Of a stretch of 5,613 nucleotides of DNA, positions 1-5,596 are shown in pieces. This stretch comes from Opitutaceae bacterium (lineage in GTDB: Bacteria > Verrucomicrobiota > Verrucomicrobiia > Opitutales > Opitutaceae). Numbering within the stretch: the stretch's first letter is position 1; the number at the start of each line of letters is the position of its first letter. Under the pieces are notes generated by a model. That model was not told the origin of the DNA. It did no database searches and saw only the letters and a list, made by a program, of their open reading frames with translations. The stretch is taken from contig JANXSC010000515.1 in NCBI GenBank assembly GCA_025352845.1, positions 1 to 5,613 on the forward strand. The letters are read 5' to 3'. A program made the position numbers and the translations under genes.

Positions 1-1
1 G

Positions 2-547
2 ACGACGTGCGCGACGTGTGACGGCGCGTTCTACAAAAAAATGGAGGTCGCCGTGCTCGGCGGCGGCGACAGCGCGGCGGAAGAGGCGCTTTTTCTCACG
101 CGTTTCGCGAGCAAGGTTTATCTCGTCCATCGTCGCGACACGCTCCGCGCCTCGAAGATCATGGCCGACCGAGCCACCTCGCACGAAAAAATCCAGCTGG
201 TCTGGGACAGCATCCCGCTTGAAGTCCTCGGCGTGAAGGAAGGCGCGGTCAGCGGCCTCAAAATCAAAAACGTGAAGACCGGCGCCGAGAGCGTGCTCCC
301 CGTGAAAGGCATCTTCGTCGCCATCGGCCACATTCCGAACACGGGGCCGTTTGCCCCGCCGCTCGACGTCGACGACGGCGGTTATTTCAAACCGCAGCCC
401 GGCTCGCAGGTGCAGACGAACATCCCCGGCATCTACGTCGCCGGCGATTGCTCCGACCATGTTTACCGCCAGGCCATCACCGCCGCCGGCATGGGCTGCG
501 CCGCCGCGATCGACGCGGAGCGCTGGCTCGCCGAGCATCACGGGTGA
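2..547 (+). CDS. trxB: Thioredoxin reductase (NADPH), C-terminal part, 5' end outside window
   Basis: This is the C-terminal 181 residues of the FAD-dependent, cytoplasmic thioredoxin reductase, which passes electrons from NADPH to thioredoxin. The frame is open from the first bases and begins with TTCATCDGAF, containing the redox-active CATC disulfide of the low-molecular-weight TrxB type. An ATG at 41 is internal, because the active-site motif lies upstream of it. Next come the NADPH-binding glycine motif GGGDSAAEEA, the HRRD stretch that in this family contacts the NADPH 2'-phosphate, the strand GIFVAIGHIPNT, and the C-terminal FAD motif GIYVAGDC followed by VYRQAITAAGMGC. In E. coli TrxB the CATC motif lies near residue 135 of about 320, so roughly 130 N-terminal residues are missing here. 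The end is intact (TGA at 545-547). Identification is firm; only the 5' end and promoter are unseen. Confidence 0.97.
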   Translation, partial: TTCATCDGAFYKKMEVAVLGGGDSAAEEALFLTRFASKVYLVHRRDTLRASKIMADRATSHEKIQLVWDSIPLEVLGVKEGAVSGLKIKNVKTGAESVLPVKGIFVAIGHIPNTGPFAPPLDVDDGGYFKPQPGSQVQTNIPGIYVAGDCSDHVYRQAITAAGMGCAAAIDAERWLAEHHG

Positions 548-569
548 GACTTTGATCGAAACGATGAGA

Positions 570-625
570 GGGGCTTTACGCCCCGACCGAAAACCTCAGC
601 GCTTTCCCGTCGGGGCGTGAAGCCC
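570..625. repeat. Palindromic intergenic repeat (17-bp arms) after trxB
   Basis: The arms are 571-587 (gggctttacgccccgac) and 609-625 (gtcggggcgtgaagccc). They are reverse complements except at one position, which becomes a G-U pair in RNA, so the transcript stem would be fully paired. The 21-nt loop contains smaller self-complementary pieces (gaaa/tttc flanking agcgct). It starts about 23 bp after the trxB stop. There is no T-run after the stem on either strand, so it does not look like a classical Rho-independent terminator, although it could protect the trxB mRNA 3' end. It resembles dispersed REP-like palindromes. Copy number in the genome cannot be judged from one window. Confidence 0.75.
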
Positions 626-680
626 ATCCGACAACTGCCCCCGCTTCCCGCCCCGCGCGCCCGTCCCACACTCTTCGCGC

Positions 681-1208
681 ATGACCGCCCCGCGCCTCCG
701 CGCCCTCCATCGCGCGCTCCGCATCCCCGCCGACTATGCCGCCACACGTCAGCTCCGCCTGTATCGCGCGGCCGATCCTTCGCGCCTCATCCTCGTCGGC
801 CGCGCCGACGACGACGGCCAGCCGGTGCGGCTCACGCCCCGCGCCGCCGCCGCGTGGTCTCGCATGCGCGACGCGGCCGCGCGCGATGGCATCACGCTCC
901 TGCCGCTCTCCGGTTTCCGCAGCGTGCGCCGACAAACGCAAAACATCCGCCGCAAACTCGCTGCGGGCCAACTCATCGCCGACATTCTCCGCTACGTCGC
1001 CGCGCCCGGCTTCAGCGAACACCACACCGGCCGGGCGATCGACATCGGTTCGCCGGACGACGTGAGCGTCGAGGAAAAATTTGGCCGCACCGCCGCCTTT
1101 CGCTGGCTGCGCCGCCGCGCGCTTGAATTCGGGTTCGTGATGTCGTTTCCTCGCGGCAATCCCCACGGCATCGGCTACGAACCGTGGCATTGGTGCTGGC
1201 ATCGATAG
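681..1208 (+). CDS. M15-family D,D-carboxypeptidase (VanY/DacB-like), no visible signal peptide
   Basis: The 175-residue protein carries the zinc-peptidase signature of the M15B/VanY D-alanyl-D-alanine carboxypeptidases, which trim the terminal D-Ala of peptidoglycan stem peptides. Visible motifs are SGFRS (residues 77-81, substrate-binding Ser-Arg), SEHHTGRAID (112-121; His114 and Asp121 as zinc ligands) and EPWHW (167-171; Glu167 as catalytic base, His170 as third zinc ligand), so the active site looks complete. Residues 1-50 are charged and lack a hydrophobic leader, and upstream in-frame codons reach a stop at 618-620 with no other start, so no export signal is apparent. That is odd for a periplasmic peptidoglycan enzyme and may mean a cytoplasmic role on recycled peptides or a different dipeptide substrate. 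There is no clear Shine-Dalgarno sequence. The gene lies 133 bp after trxB and 114 bp before the Fur-type gene, and is probably its own unit. The family is well supported; the exact substrate is not. Confidence 0.88.
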   Translation: MTAPRLRALHRALRIPADYAATRQLRLYRAADPSRLILVGRADDDGQPVRLTPRAAAAWSRMRDAAARDGITLLPLSGFRSVRRQTQNIRRKLAAGQLIADILRYVAAPGFSEHHTGRAIDIGSPDDVSVEEKFGRTAAFRWLRRRALEFGFVMSFPRGNPHGIGYEPWHWCWHR

Positions 1209-1256
1209 CTTGAAGGCATTGCCACGACTTCTGCGGTCAACGAAGGTAACTTATAT

Positions 1257-1271
1257 TTAGAATAGTTCTAA
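1257..1271. promoter_or_regulatory. Probable Fur/PerR-family operator, distal copy
   Basis: The 15-bp sequence TTAGAATAGTTCTAA is a 7-1-7 inverted repeat with one mismatched pair; the outer six bases of each arm pair perfectly. It resembles the Bacillus-type PerR box (TTATAATNATTATAA) at 12 of 15 positions. It lies in an AT-rich island within otherwise GC-rich DNA, 51 bp before the chosen ATG of a Fur-family gene, which fits autoregulation. It contains TAGAAT, a 5-of-6 match to a -10 hexamer, but I see no convincing -35 element. The assignment rests on motif and position only. Confidence 0.6.
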
Positions 1272-1285
1272 TTCCGGCTTGCACC

Positions 1286-1300
1286 TTAGAATCATTCCAA
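1286..1300. promoter_or_regulatory. Probable Fur/PerR-family operator, proximal copy
   Basis: TTAGAATCATTCCAA is a second 7-1-7 inverted repeat with one mismatched pair (TTAGAAT against TTGGAAT). Its left half is identical to the left half of the distal box, and its centre is 29 bp away, close to three helical turns, so two dimers could bind the same face of the DNA. It ends 22 bp before the chosen start codon of the Fur-type gene. It also contains TAGAAT, a possible -10 element that bound repressor would cover. Confidence 0.6.
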
Positions 1301-1322
1301 TTGGTTGCGCTTCTCAAAACTC

Positions 1323-1751
1323 ATGGCTGCCACCGAAAATTCTGAAGCGCTCACCCAGCGTCTCGCCGACAGCGGCCTCCGCTCCACCCCGCAGCGCGAA
1401 GTTGTCTACAACGTGCTCCTCAAGAAACGCGACCACCCCACGGCCGACGAAGTCTTCTCCCGGGTGAAATTCGAGTTGCCTACGATCTCCCTCGCGACTG
1501 TCTACAACTGCCTCGAAACCCTCGTGCAGTGCGACCTCGTGCGCGCGGTGAATTTCGAGCGCGCGCCCACGCGCTACTGCCCGAATCTCCGGCCGCACGC
1601 GCATTTTCACGACGAGCAGACCGGCCGCACGCACGACATCGACCTGCCGCCCGCCGTGCTGGAAAAACTCAACGGCGTCCTCCCCCGCGGCTTCGACGCC
1701 ACGTCCGTCGAGATCACCTTCCGCGGCAAGGCGACGAAATTCACGTCCTGA
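1323..1751 (+). CDS. Fur/PerR/Irr-like transcriptional repressor lacking the Cys4 zinc site
   Basis: This 142-residue protein is a Fur-superfamily metal- or redox-responsive DNA-binding repressor. The N-terminal winged helix includes LRSTPQREVVYNVL (residues 19-32), HPTADEVF (38-45) and the recognition helix region ISLATVYNCLETL (55-67). The dimerisation/metal domain has PHAHFH (91-96) and THDID (103-107). Aligned with B. subtilis PerR, the regulatory metal ligands correspond to His38, Cys86 (Asp in PerR), His92, His94 and Asp105. The CxxC of the structural zinc site is replaced by Asp97...Thr100 and no second CxxC exists near the C terminus, as in Irr-type members. Cys86 is followed by Pro, the core of heme-regulatory motifs. 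I chose ATG 1323 over an upstream in-frame TTG at 1305, because the TTG start adds only six residues outside the family's conserved region. Two operator-like repeats lie just upstream, and sufC follows 57 bp later, pointing to control of itself and the suf genes. Family is sure; fur, perR or irr cannot be decided. Confidence 0.92.
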   Translation: MAATENSEALTQRLADSGLRSTPQREVVYNVLLKKRDHPTADEVFSRVKFELPTISLATVYNCLETLVQCDLVRAVNFERAPTRYCPNLRPHAHFHDEQTGRTHDIDLPPAVLEKLNGVLPRGFDATSVEITFRGKATKFTS

Positions 1752-1808
1752 CCCCGGCCCGCATCCGCCGAGTTTCGCAATTTTCGCCTTTCCCAATTTT
1801 CCGAATTC

Positions 1809-2573
1809 ATGTCCTCCCTCGTCATCCAAGACCTCCACGTCGCCATCGGCGCAAAGGAGATCGTCAACGGCCTCTCGCTCACGATTAACAGCGGCGAAGT
1901 CCACGCCATCATGGGGCCCAACGGCACCGGCAAATCCACGCTCTCCAAGGCGATCGCCGGCCACCCCGATTACACGATCACGGGCGGCGATGTGCTCCTT
2001 GACGGCGTGTCGATTCTCGCCAAGGAAGCCGACGAGCGCGCCCGTGCCGGTCTCTTTCTCGCGTTTCAATATCCGAGTGAAATCCCCGGCGTCTCCATCG
2101 CCAATTTTCTCCGCGCCGCCGTGCAATCCCGCATGGCCGAGGGCGAGGAGATCGACGCCACCGGCTACTACAAAAAACTCTACGCCAAGATGGACCTCCT
2201 GAAAATCGATCGGAAATTCACCGCGCGGGCGGTCAACGACGGCTTCTCCGGCGGCGAAAAGAAGCGCTGCGAGATACTGCAAATGGCGATGCTCGAGCCC
2301 AAGTTCGCACTCATGGACGAAACCGACTCAGGTCTCGACATCGATGCGCTCCGCATCGTCGCCGACGGCGTGAACACCATGCGCGGCCCCAATCTCGGCG
2401 TGCTCATGATCACGCACTATCAGCGTCTGCTCGACTACATCGTGCCGGACTACGTCCATGTGATGTGGGACGGTCGCCTCGTGAAGAGCGGCGACAAATC
2501 TCTCGCCCTCGAACTCGAGGCCAAGGGCTACGACTGGGTGAAGAAGGAACTCGCGGCAGCCGTGACAGCCTGA
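1809..2573 (+). CDS. sufC: SufC, Fe-S cluster assembly ATPase
   Basis: SufC is the cytoplasmic ABC-type ATPase of the SufBC2D scaffold; ATP binding and hydrolysis drive conformational changes that let SufB-SufD assemble Fe-S clusters. The 254 residues match the usual length of about 250. All nucleotide-binding motifs are present: Walker A GPNGTGKST (36-44), Q-loop FQYP with Gln87, ABC signature FSGGEKKR (146-153), Walker B FALMDETDSGLD (166-177) with Asp170 and Glu171, the D-loop SGLD, and the switch His203 in ITHYQRLL. The FSGGEKKR and DSGLDIDAL sequences are specific for SufC rather than for transporter ATPases. There are no membrane segments. Start ATG 1809 is followed directly by the typical LVIQDLHV strand; no Shine-Dalgarno is evident. 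It lies 57 bp after the Fur-type gene with no terminator between them, so the two are probably co-transcribed. Here sufC comes first, before sufB and sufD. Confidence 0.97.
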   Translation: MSSLVIQDLHVAIGAKEIVNGLSLTINSGEVHAIMGPNGTGKSTLSKAIAGHPDYTITGGDVLLDGVSILAKEADERARAGLFLAFQYPSEIPGVSIANFLRAAVQSRMAEGEEIDATGYYKKLYAKMDLLKIDRKFTARAVNDGFSGGEKKRCEILQMAMLEPKFALMDETDSGLDIDALRIVADGVNTMRGPNLGVLMITHYQRLLDYIVPDYVHVMWDGRLVKSGDKSLALELEAKGYDWVKKELAAAVTA

Positions 2574-2607
2574 ACCCGCGTCCACTCCACAGTAATTTCC
2601 GCAACCC

Positions 2608-2700
2608 GTCATTCTGAGCGCAGCGAAGAATCCATCTTGATCACCGCATCGTTGCTGACGGCGAAAGTCCCATTGGATTCTTCGCTCCGCTCAGAATGAC
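2608..2700. repeat. Long palindromic repeat (27-bp arms) between sufC and sufB
   Basis: Arm 1 is 2608-2634, beginning gtcattctgagcg. Arm 2 is 2674-2700, ending cgctcagaatgac. They are reverse complements at 26 of 27 positions, with one C-C mismatch in the RNA stem, around a 39-nt loop. The sequence belongs to the widespread gtcattctgagcg...gaagaatc class of dispersed intergenic repeats seen in several phyla, whose spurious translation reads like HSERSEES (recalled from general knowledge). It fills most of the 141-bp sufC-sufB spacer and ends 14 nt before the sufB ATG. There is no T-run after it, so it is unlikely to be a strong intrinsic terminator. An RNA hairpin here could affect mRNA processing or sufB translation. 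Confidence 0.85.
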
Positions 2701-2714
2701 AAAGCCTTTCCGCC

Positions 2715-4169
2715 ATGAGCCAATCCGCCGCCACTCTCTCCTCCGCGCCGCCCTTTGACGAGACCGTCGCCAACCCCGTCGTCGGCATCGACCAGACCGC
2801 GGGCAACTTTTCCTACAAGGTCGACTACGAGTTCGACGCCGGCACCGGCCTCTACGAAAACACCGTCCGCTACATCAGCTCGGTGAAGAAGGAGGCGCCG
2901 TGGATTCTCGAGTTTCGCCTCAACGCCCTGAAGAAATTCCTCTCGATGCCCATGCCCACGCACTGGGCCACTAAGGATCTCGAGAACATCAATTTCGACA
3001 AAATCCGCTACTACCTCTCGCAGGGCCAGAAACCCAAGCGCACGTGGGACGAGGTGCCCGACGACATCAAGCGCACCTTCGAGCGCCTCGGCATCCCCGA
3101 GCAAGAGCGCAAATTTCTCGCCGGCGTCGAAGCCCAGTTTGACTCCGAGGCCGCCTACTCGAACATCAAGGACATCGTCGCGAAGCAGGGCGTCATCTTC
3201 GCCAACTCCACCGAGGCCCTCCGCGAGCACCCGGAAATTTTCCGCAAGTTCTTCGGGAAGGTCATCCCGACCGGCGACAACAAATTCTCCGCGCTGAACA
3301 GCGCCGTGTTCTCCGGCGGCTCGTTCATCTACGTCCCGCCCGGCGTGAAGGTCGCGCAGCCGCTCCAGGCCTACTTCCGCATCAACGCGGAAAACTTCGG
3401 CCAGTTCGAGCGCACGCTCATCATCGCCGACGAAGGCGCCGAACTCACCTACATGGAGGGCTGCACCGCGCCGAAGTTCTCCACCTCGACGCTCCACAGC
3501 GCCGTGGTCGAACTCGTCGCGCTCAAGGGCGCAAAGATCCAATACATCACCGTCCAGAACTGGTCCAACAACGTCTTCAACCTCGTCACCAAACGCGGCG
3601 TCGCCCACGAGGAAGCCGAGATCAAGTGGATCGACTGCAACATCGGCTCGCGCCTCACGATGAAATATCCGGGCGTCATCCTCAAGGGCCGCAAGGCCCG
3701 CGGCGAAGTGATCTCCATCGCCCTCGCCAACGACGGCCAGCACCAAGACACCGGCGCCAAAATGATTCACGCCGCCGACGAGACCACCTCCAACATCGTC
3801 GCGAAATCCATCAGCGTCGGCCAGGGCCGCAGCACCTACCGCGGCATCGTCCACATCCCGAAGCACCTCAAGGGTTGCAAAAACAACACCGAGTGCGACG
3901 CGCTCCTCATCAACACGAACAGCCGCACCGACACCTATCCCGCCATCACCATCCGCGGCGACCGCAACTACGTGCAGCACGAGGCCAGCGTCTCGAAGAT
4001 CAATGAAGAGATGATTTTCTACATGCAGCAACGCGGCCTCACCGAAGGCCAGGCGATGAGCCTCGCCGTGAACGGCTTTATCAACGATCTCGCGCGCCAG
4101 TTCCCCATGGAATACAGCGTCGAGCTCAAGCGCCTCATCGACCTCGAAATGGAAGGCTCGGTGGGCTGA
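2715..4169 (+). CDS. sufB: SufB, Fe-S cluster scaffold protein
   Basis: SufB is the scaffold subunit of the cytoplasmic SufBC2D complex; it accepts persulfide sulfur from the SufS/SufE or SufU route and assembles the nascent cluster with SufD. The 484 residues compare with 495 in E. coli. Characteristic stretches are FIYVPPGV (204-211), YMEGCTAP (246-253), the beta-helix repeats through QNWSNNVFNLVTKRG (281-295), KGCKNNTECDALLIN (386-400), VQHEASVSKI (420-429) and the C-terminal LEMEGSVG. By alignment Cys394 corresponds to E. coli Cys405, the residue essential for sulfur acceptance, Glu423 to Glu434, and Cys250 to Cys254; E. coli Glu432 is a Gln here (Gln421). There is no signal peptide or membrane segment. 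Start ATG 2715 gives the normal N terminus length; the leader before it is pyrimidine-rich without a Shine-Dalgarno and directly follows a palindromic repeat. sufD follows after 98 bp on the same strand, so co-transcription is likely. Confidence 0.98.
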   Translation: MSQSAATLSSAPPFDETVANPVVGIDQTAGNFSYKVDYEFDAGTGLYENTVRYISSVKKEAPWILEFRLNALKKFLSMPMPTHWATKDLENINFDKIRYYLSQGQKPKRTWDEVPDDIKRTFERLGIPEQERKFLAGVEAQFDSEAAYSNIKDIVAKQGVIFANSTEALREHPEIFRKFFGKVIPTGDNKFSALNSAVFSGGSFIYVPPGVKVAQPLQAYFRINAENFGQFERTLIIADEGAELTYMEGCTAPKFSTSTLHSAVVELVALKGAKIQYITVQNWSNNVFNLVTKRGVAHEEAEIKWIDCNIGSRLTMKYPGVILKGRKARGEVISIALANDGQHQDTGAKMIHAADETTSNIVAKSISVGQGRSTYRGIVHIPKHLKGCKNNTECDALLINTNSRTDTYPAITIRGDRNYVQHEASVSKINEEMIFYMQQRGLTEGQAMSLAVNGFINDLARQFPMEYSVELKRLIDLEMEGSVG

Positions 4170-4179
4170 TGCCCACGTG

Positions 4180-4261
4180 ATTTTCGATTTTGGATTCTTG
4201 ATTTTCGATTGCGCGAAAATCCCGGCTCCCAATCGAAAATCGAGAATCCAAAATCGAAAAT
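4180..4261. repeat. Long AT-rich palindromic repeat (32-bp arms) between sufB and sufD
   Basis: Arm 1 is 4180-4211 and arm 2 is 4230-4261. They are reverse complements at 31 of 32 positions, and the single difference (4199/4242) is a G-U pair in RNA, so the stem is continuous. Each arm has internal duplication: attttcgatt occurs at 4180-4189 and 4201-4210, with complements at 4231-4240 and 4252-4261. The 18-nt loop holds a further partial copy of the core (cgaaaatc, 4214-4221). Its AT-rich composition contrasts sharply with the flanking genes. It resembles dispersed gattttcgattttggatt-type intergenic repeats found in several phyla. It takes up most of the 98-bp spacer and ends 6 nt before the sufD ATG. 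Confidence 0.87.
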
Positions 4262-4267
4262 TCCAAG

Positions 4268-5596
4268 ATGTCCGCTCCCACTCTCACCGAACCGAAATCC
4301 CTCGTCGGCTCCTTCACGCCCGAGGCCTTCGCCGCGCAGCTTGCGACGCAAACGTCCGCCCCCGCGTGGTGGCTCGATCGCAAGCGCGCCGCCTACGAAA
4401 AATTCGCGTCGCTCCCGCTGCCGAAGCGCACCGACGAATCCTGGCGCTTCAGCACCATCGGCACTCTGACGCTCGAAAATTTTATTCCGGCCGTAGGCAG
4501 CTCGCTTGCGAGCGCTTCTGACACTTGTCCCGACTCCCCCTTTGGCCCCGACTCCTCCGCGCTGACCTTCGTCAACAACACCGTCACCGCCCAGCCGGCC
4601 CCTCTCGCTTCCCTTCCCGCCGGCGTCATCATCACCACCCTCGCCGACGCTGCCACGAAGCACCCTGATCTCCTCCGCCAGCACTTCATGGCGCAGCCGC
4701 AGAAACTCGGCTCTGCGAAATTCGCCGCGCTGCACACCGCTTTCGTCCGCGACGGCGCGTTCATCTACATCCCCCGCGGCGTCGAAGTCCCATCGCCCAT
4801 CGTCGTCACGCACATCGCGTCCGGCGCCGGCACCGCCGTCTTCCCGCACACCCTCGTGATCGCCGAGGAAAACTCCAAGGTCACCGTCGTCGATTACTTC
4901 GTCTCCGCCGATGCCGGCGCGCATTTTGCGTGCGGTGCCAACGATCTCTATGCCGCCCACGGTGCGCAGCTCACCTACATCGCCGCGCAAAACTGGTCGC
5001 GCGACACCCTCTCCTTCCAGTTCAACAGCACCGTCGTCCGCCGCGACGCCCGCGTGCAGTCGCTCAACCTCCACCTCGGCGCCCGCCAGGCCCGCCACGA
5101 GTCCCTCTCGCAGCTCTCCGCCCCCGGCGCGTTCTCCGAGATGCTCGCCCTCACCGTCGCCGACACCGGCCAGGAGTTTGACCAACGCACGCTCCAGATT
5201 CACCAGGCGCCCAACACCAAGAGCGATCTCCTCTACAAGAACGCCCTTCGCGGCACCGCGAAGACGATCTTTTCCGGCCTCATCGTCGTCGATCCCGACG
5301 CGCAAAAGACCGACGCCTACCAGTCGAACCGCAACCTCATGCTCAGCGAAGACGCGGAGGCCAACTCCCTCCCCGGCCTCGAAATCCAGGCCAACGACGT
5401 CCGCTGCACCCACCGCGCCACTTCCTCGCGCATCGATCCCGAGCAGGAATTTTATCTCCAGTCGCGCGGCATCGCCAAGGCCGCCGCCGACGAATTGCTC
5501 ATCTTCGGTTTCTTCGAGGAAGTCCTCAACCGCCTCGCGAGCGATCCGCTGCACGAGTCCCTCCGCAATTTGATCCAGACCCAGTTCAACAGATGA
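4268..5596 (+). CDS. sufD: SufD, Fe-S cluster scaffold protein
   Basis: SufD is the SufB paralogue that pairs with it in the SufBC2D scaffold and is linked to iron entry into the nascent cluster. The 442 residues are close to the usual 420-440. The N-terminal region has LPLPKRTDESWRFS (49-62). The beta-helix core has HTAFVRDGAFIYIPRGVEV (156-174) and AAQNWSRDTLSF (239-250). The C-terminal core has NTKSDLLYKNALRG (316-329), DAQKTDAYQSNRNLMLS (344-360), SLPGLEIQANDVRCTH (367-382), FYLQSRGI (395-402) and GFFEEVL (414-420). His382 corresponds to the conserved E. coli His360 and Cys380 to Cys358. The residue after the histidine is Arg (CTHRAT), where Gly is usual (CSHGAT in E. coli). Residues about 75-98 form a Ser/Asp/Pro-rich linker whose DNA includes a small palindrome. 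ATG 4268 starts 6 nt after the upstream hairpin; the gap tccaag offers at most a weak ribosome-binding site. Downstream genes are not visible. Confidence 0.96.
   Translation: MSAPTLTEPKSLVGSFTPEAFAAQLATQTSAPAWWLDRKRAAYEKFASLPLPKRTDESWRFSTIGTLTLENFIPAVGSSLASASDTCPDSPFGPDSSALTFVNNTVTAQPAPLASLPAGVIITTLADAATKHPDLLRQHFMAQPQKLGSAKFAALHTAFVRDGAFIYIPRGVEVPSPIVVTHIASGAGTAVFPHTLVIAEENSKVTVVDYFVSADAGAHFACGANDLYAAHGAQLTYIAAQNWSRDTLSFQFNSTVVRRDARVQSLNLHLGARQARHESLSQLSAPGAFSEMLALTVADTGQEFDQRTLQIHQAPNTKSDLLYKNALRGTAKTIFSGLIVVDPDAQKTDAYQSNRNLMLSEDAEANSLPGLEIQANDVRCTHRATSSRIDPEQEFYLQSRGIAKAAADELLIFGFFEEVLNRLASDPLHESLRNLIQTQFNR
4500..4513. repeat. Small perfect palindrome inside sufD linker
   Basis: gctcgc (4500-4505) and gcgagc (4508-4513) are perfect inverted copies separated by two bases, forming a tight GC hairpin within the coding sequence of SufD residues 78-82. 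It is followed by a short direct repeat cccgactcc at 4529-4537 and 4547-4555. The encoded segment lies in a poorly conserved linker between the N-terminal region and the beta-helix core. It could be the remnant of a repeat inserted in frame, or chance in GC-rich DNA. Confidence 0.35.

Noticed and set aside
571..625. Rho-independent terminator for trxB
   Set aside because: The stem is strong, but neither strand has a T-run after it and the 21-nt loop is long, so a palindromic repeat is the better description.
576..1202. 208-codon open frame on the minus strand opposite the M15 peptidase
   Set aside because: Its C-terminal end is just translation of the palindromic repeat, and the rest mirrors the peptidase gene, whose active-site motifs are intact.
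1305..1322. TTG at 1305 as the start of the Fur-type gene
   Set aside because: It adds six residues (LRFSKL-type) outside the conserved fold, while ATG 1323 is a stronger start and leaves room between the operator and the start codon.
1314..2282. 322-codon open frame on the minus strand across the Fur-type gene and sufC
   Set aside because: It lies opposite two conserved genes and their spacer, and its product has no recognisable family features.
2691..4232. 513-codon open frame on the minus strand opposite sufB
   Set aside because: It is antisense to a firmly identified sufB, has a biased Val/Asp/Gly/Glu/Ala composition typical of GC-rich shadow frames, and shows no recognisable domain.
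4019..5554. 511-codon open frame on the minus strand opposite sufD
   Set aside because: It reads through the sufB-sufD palindrome and is the complement of conserved sufD codons; low-complexity Gly/Glu/Val-rich product with no motif.
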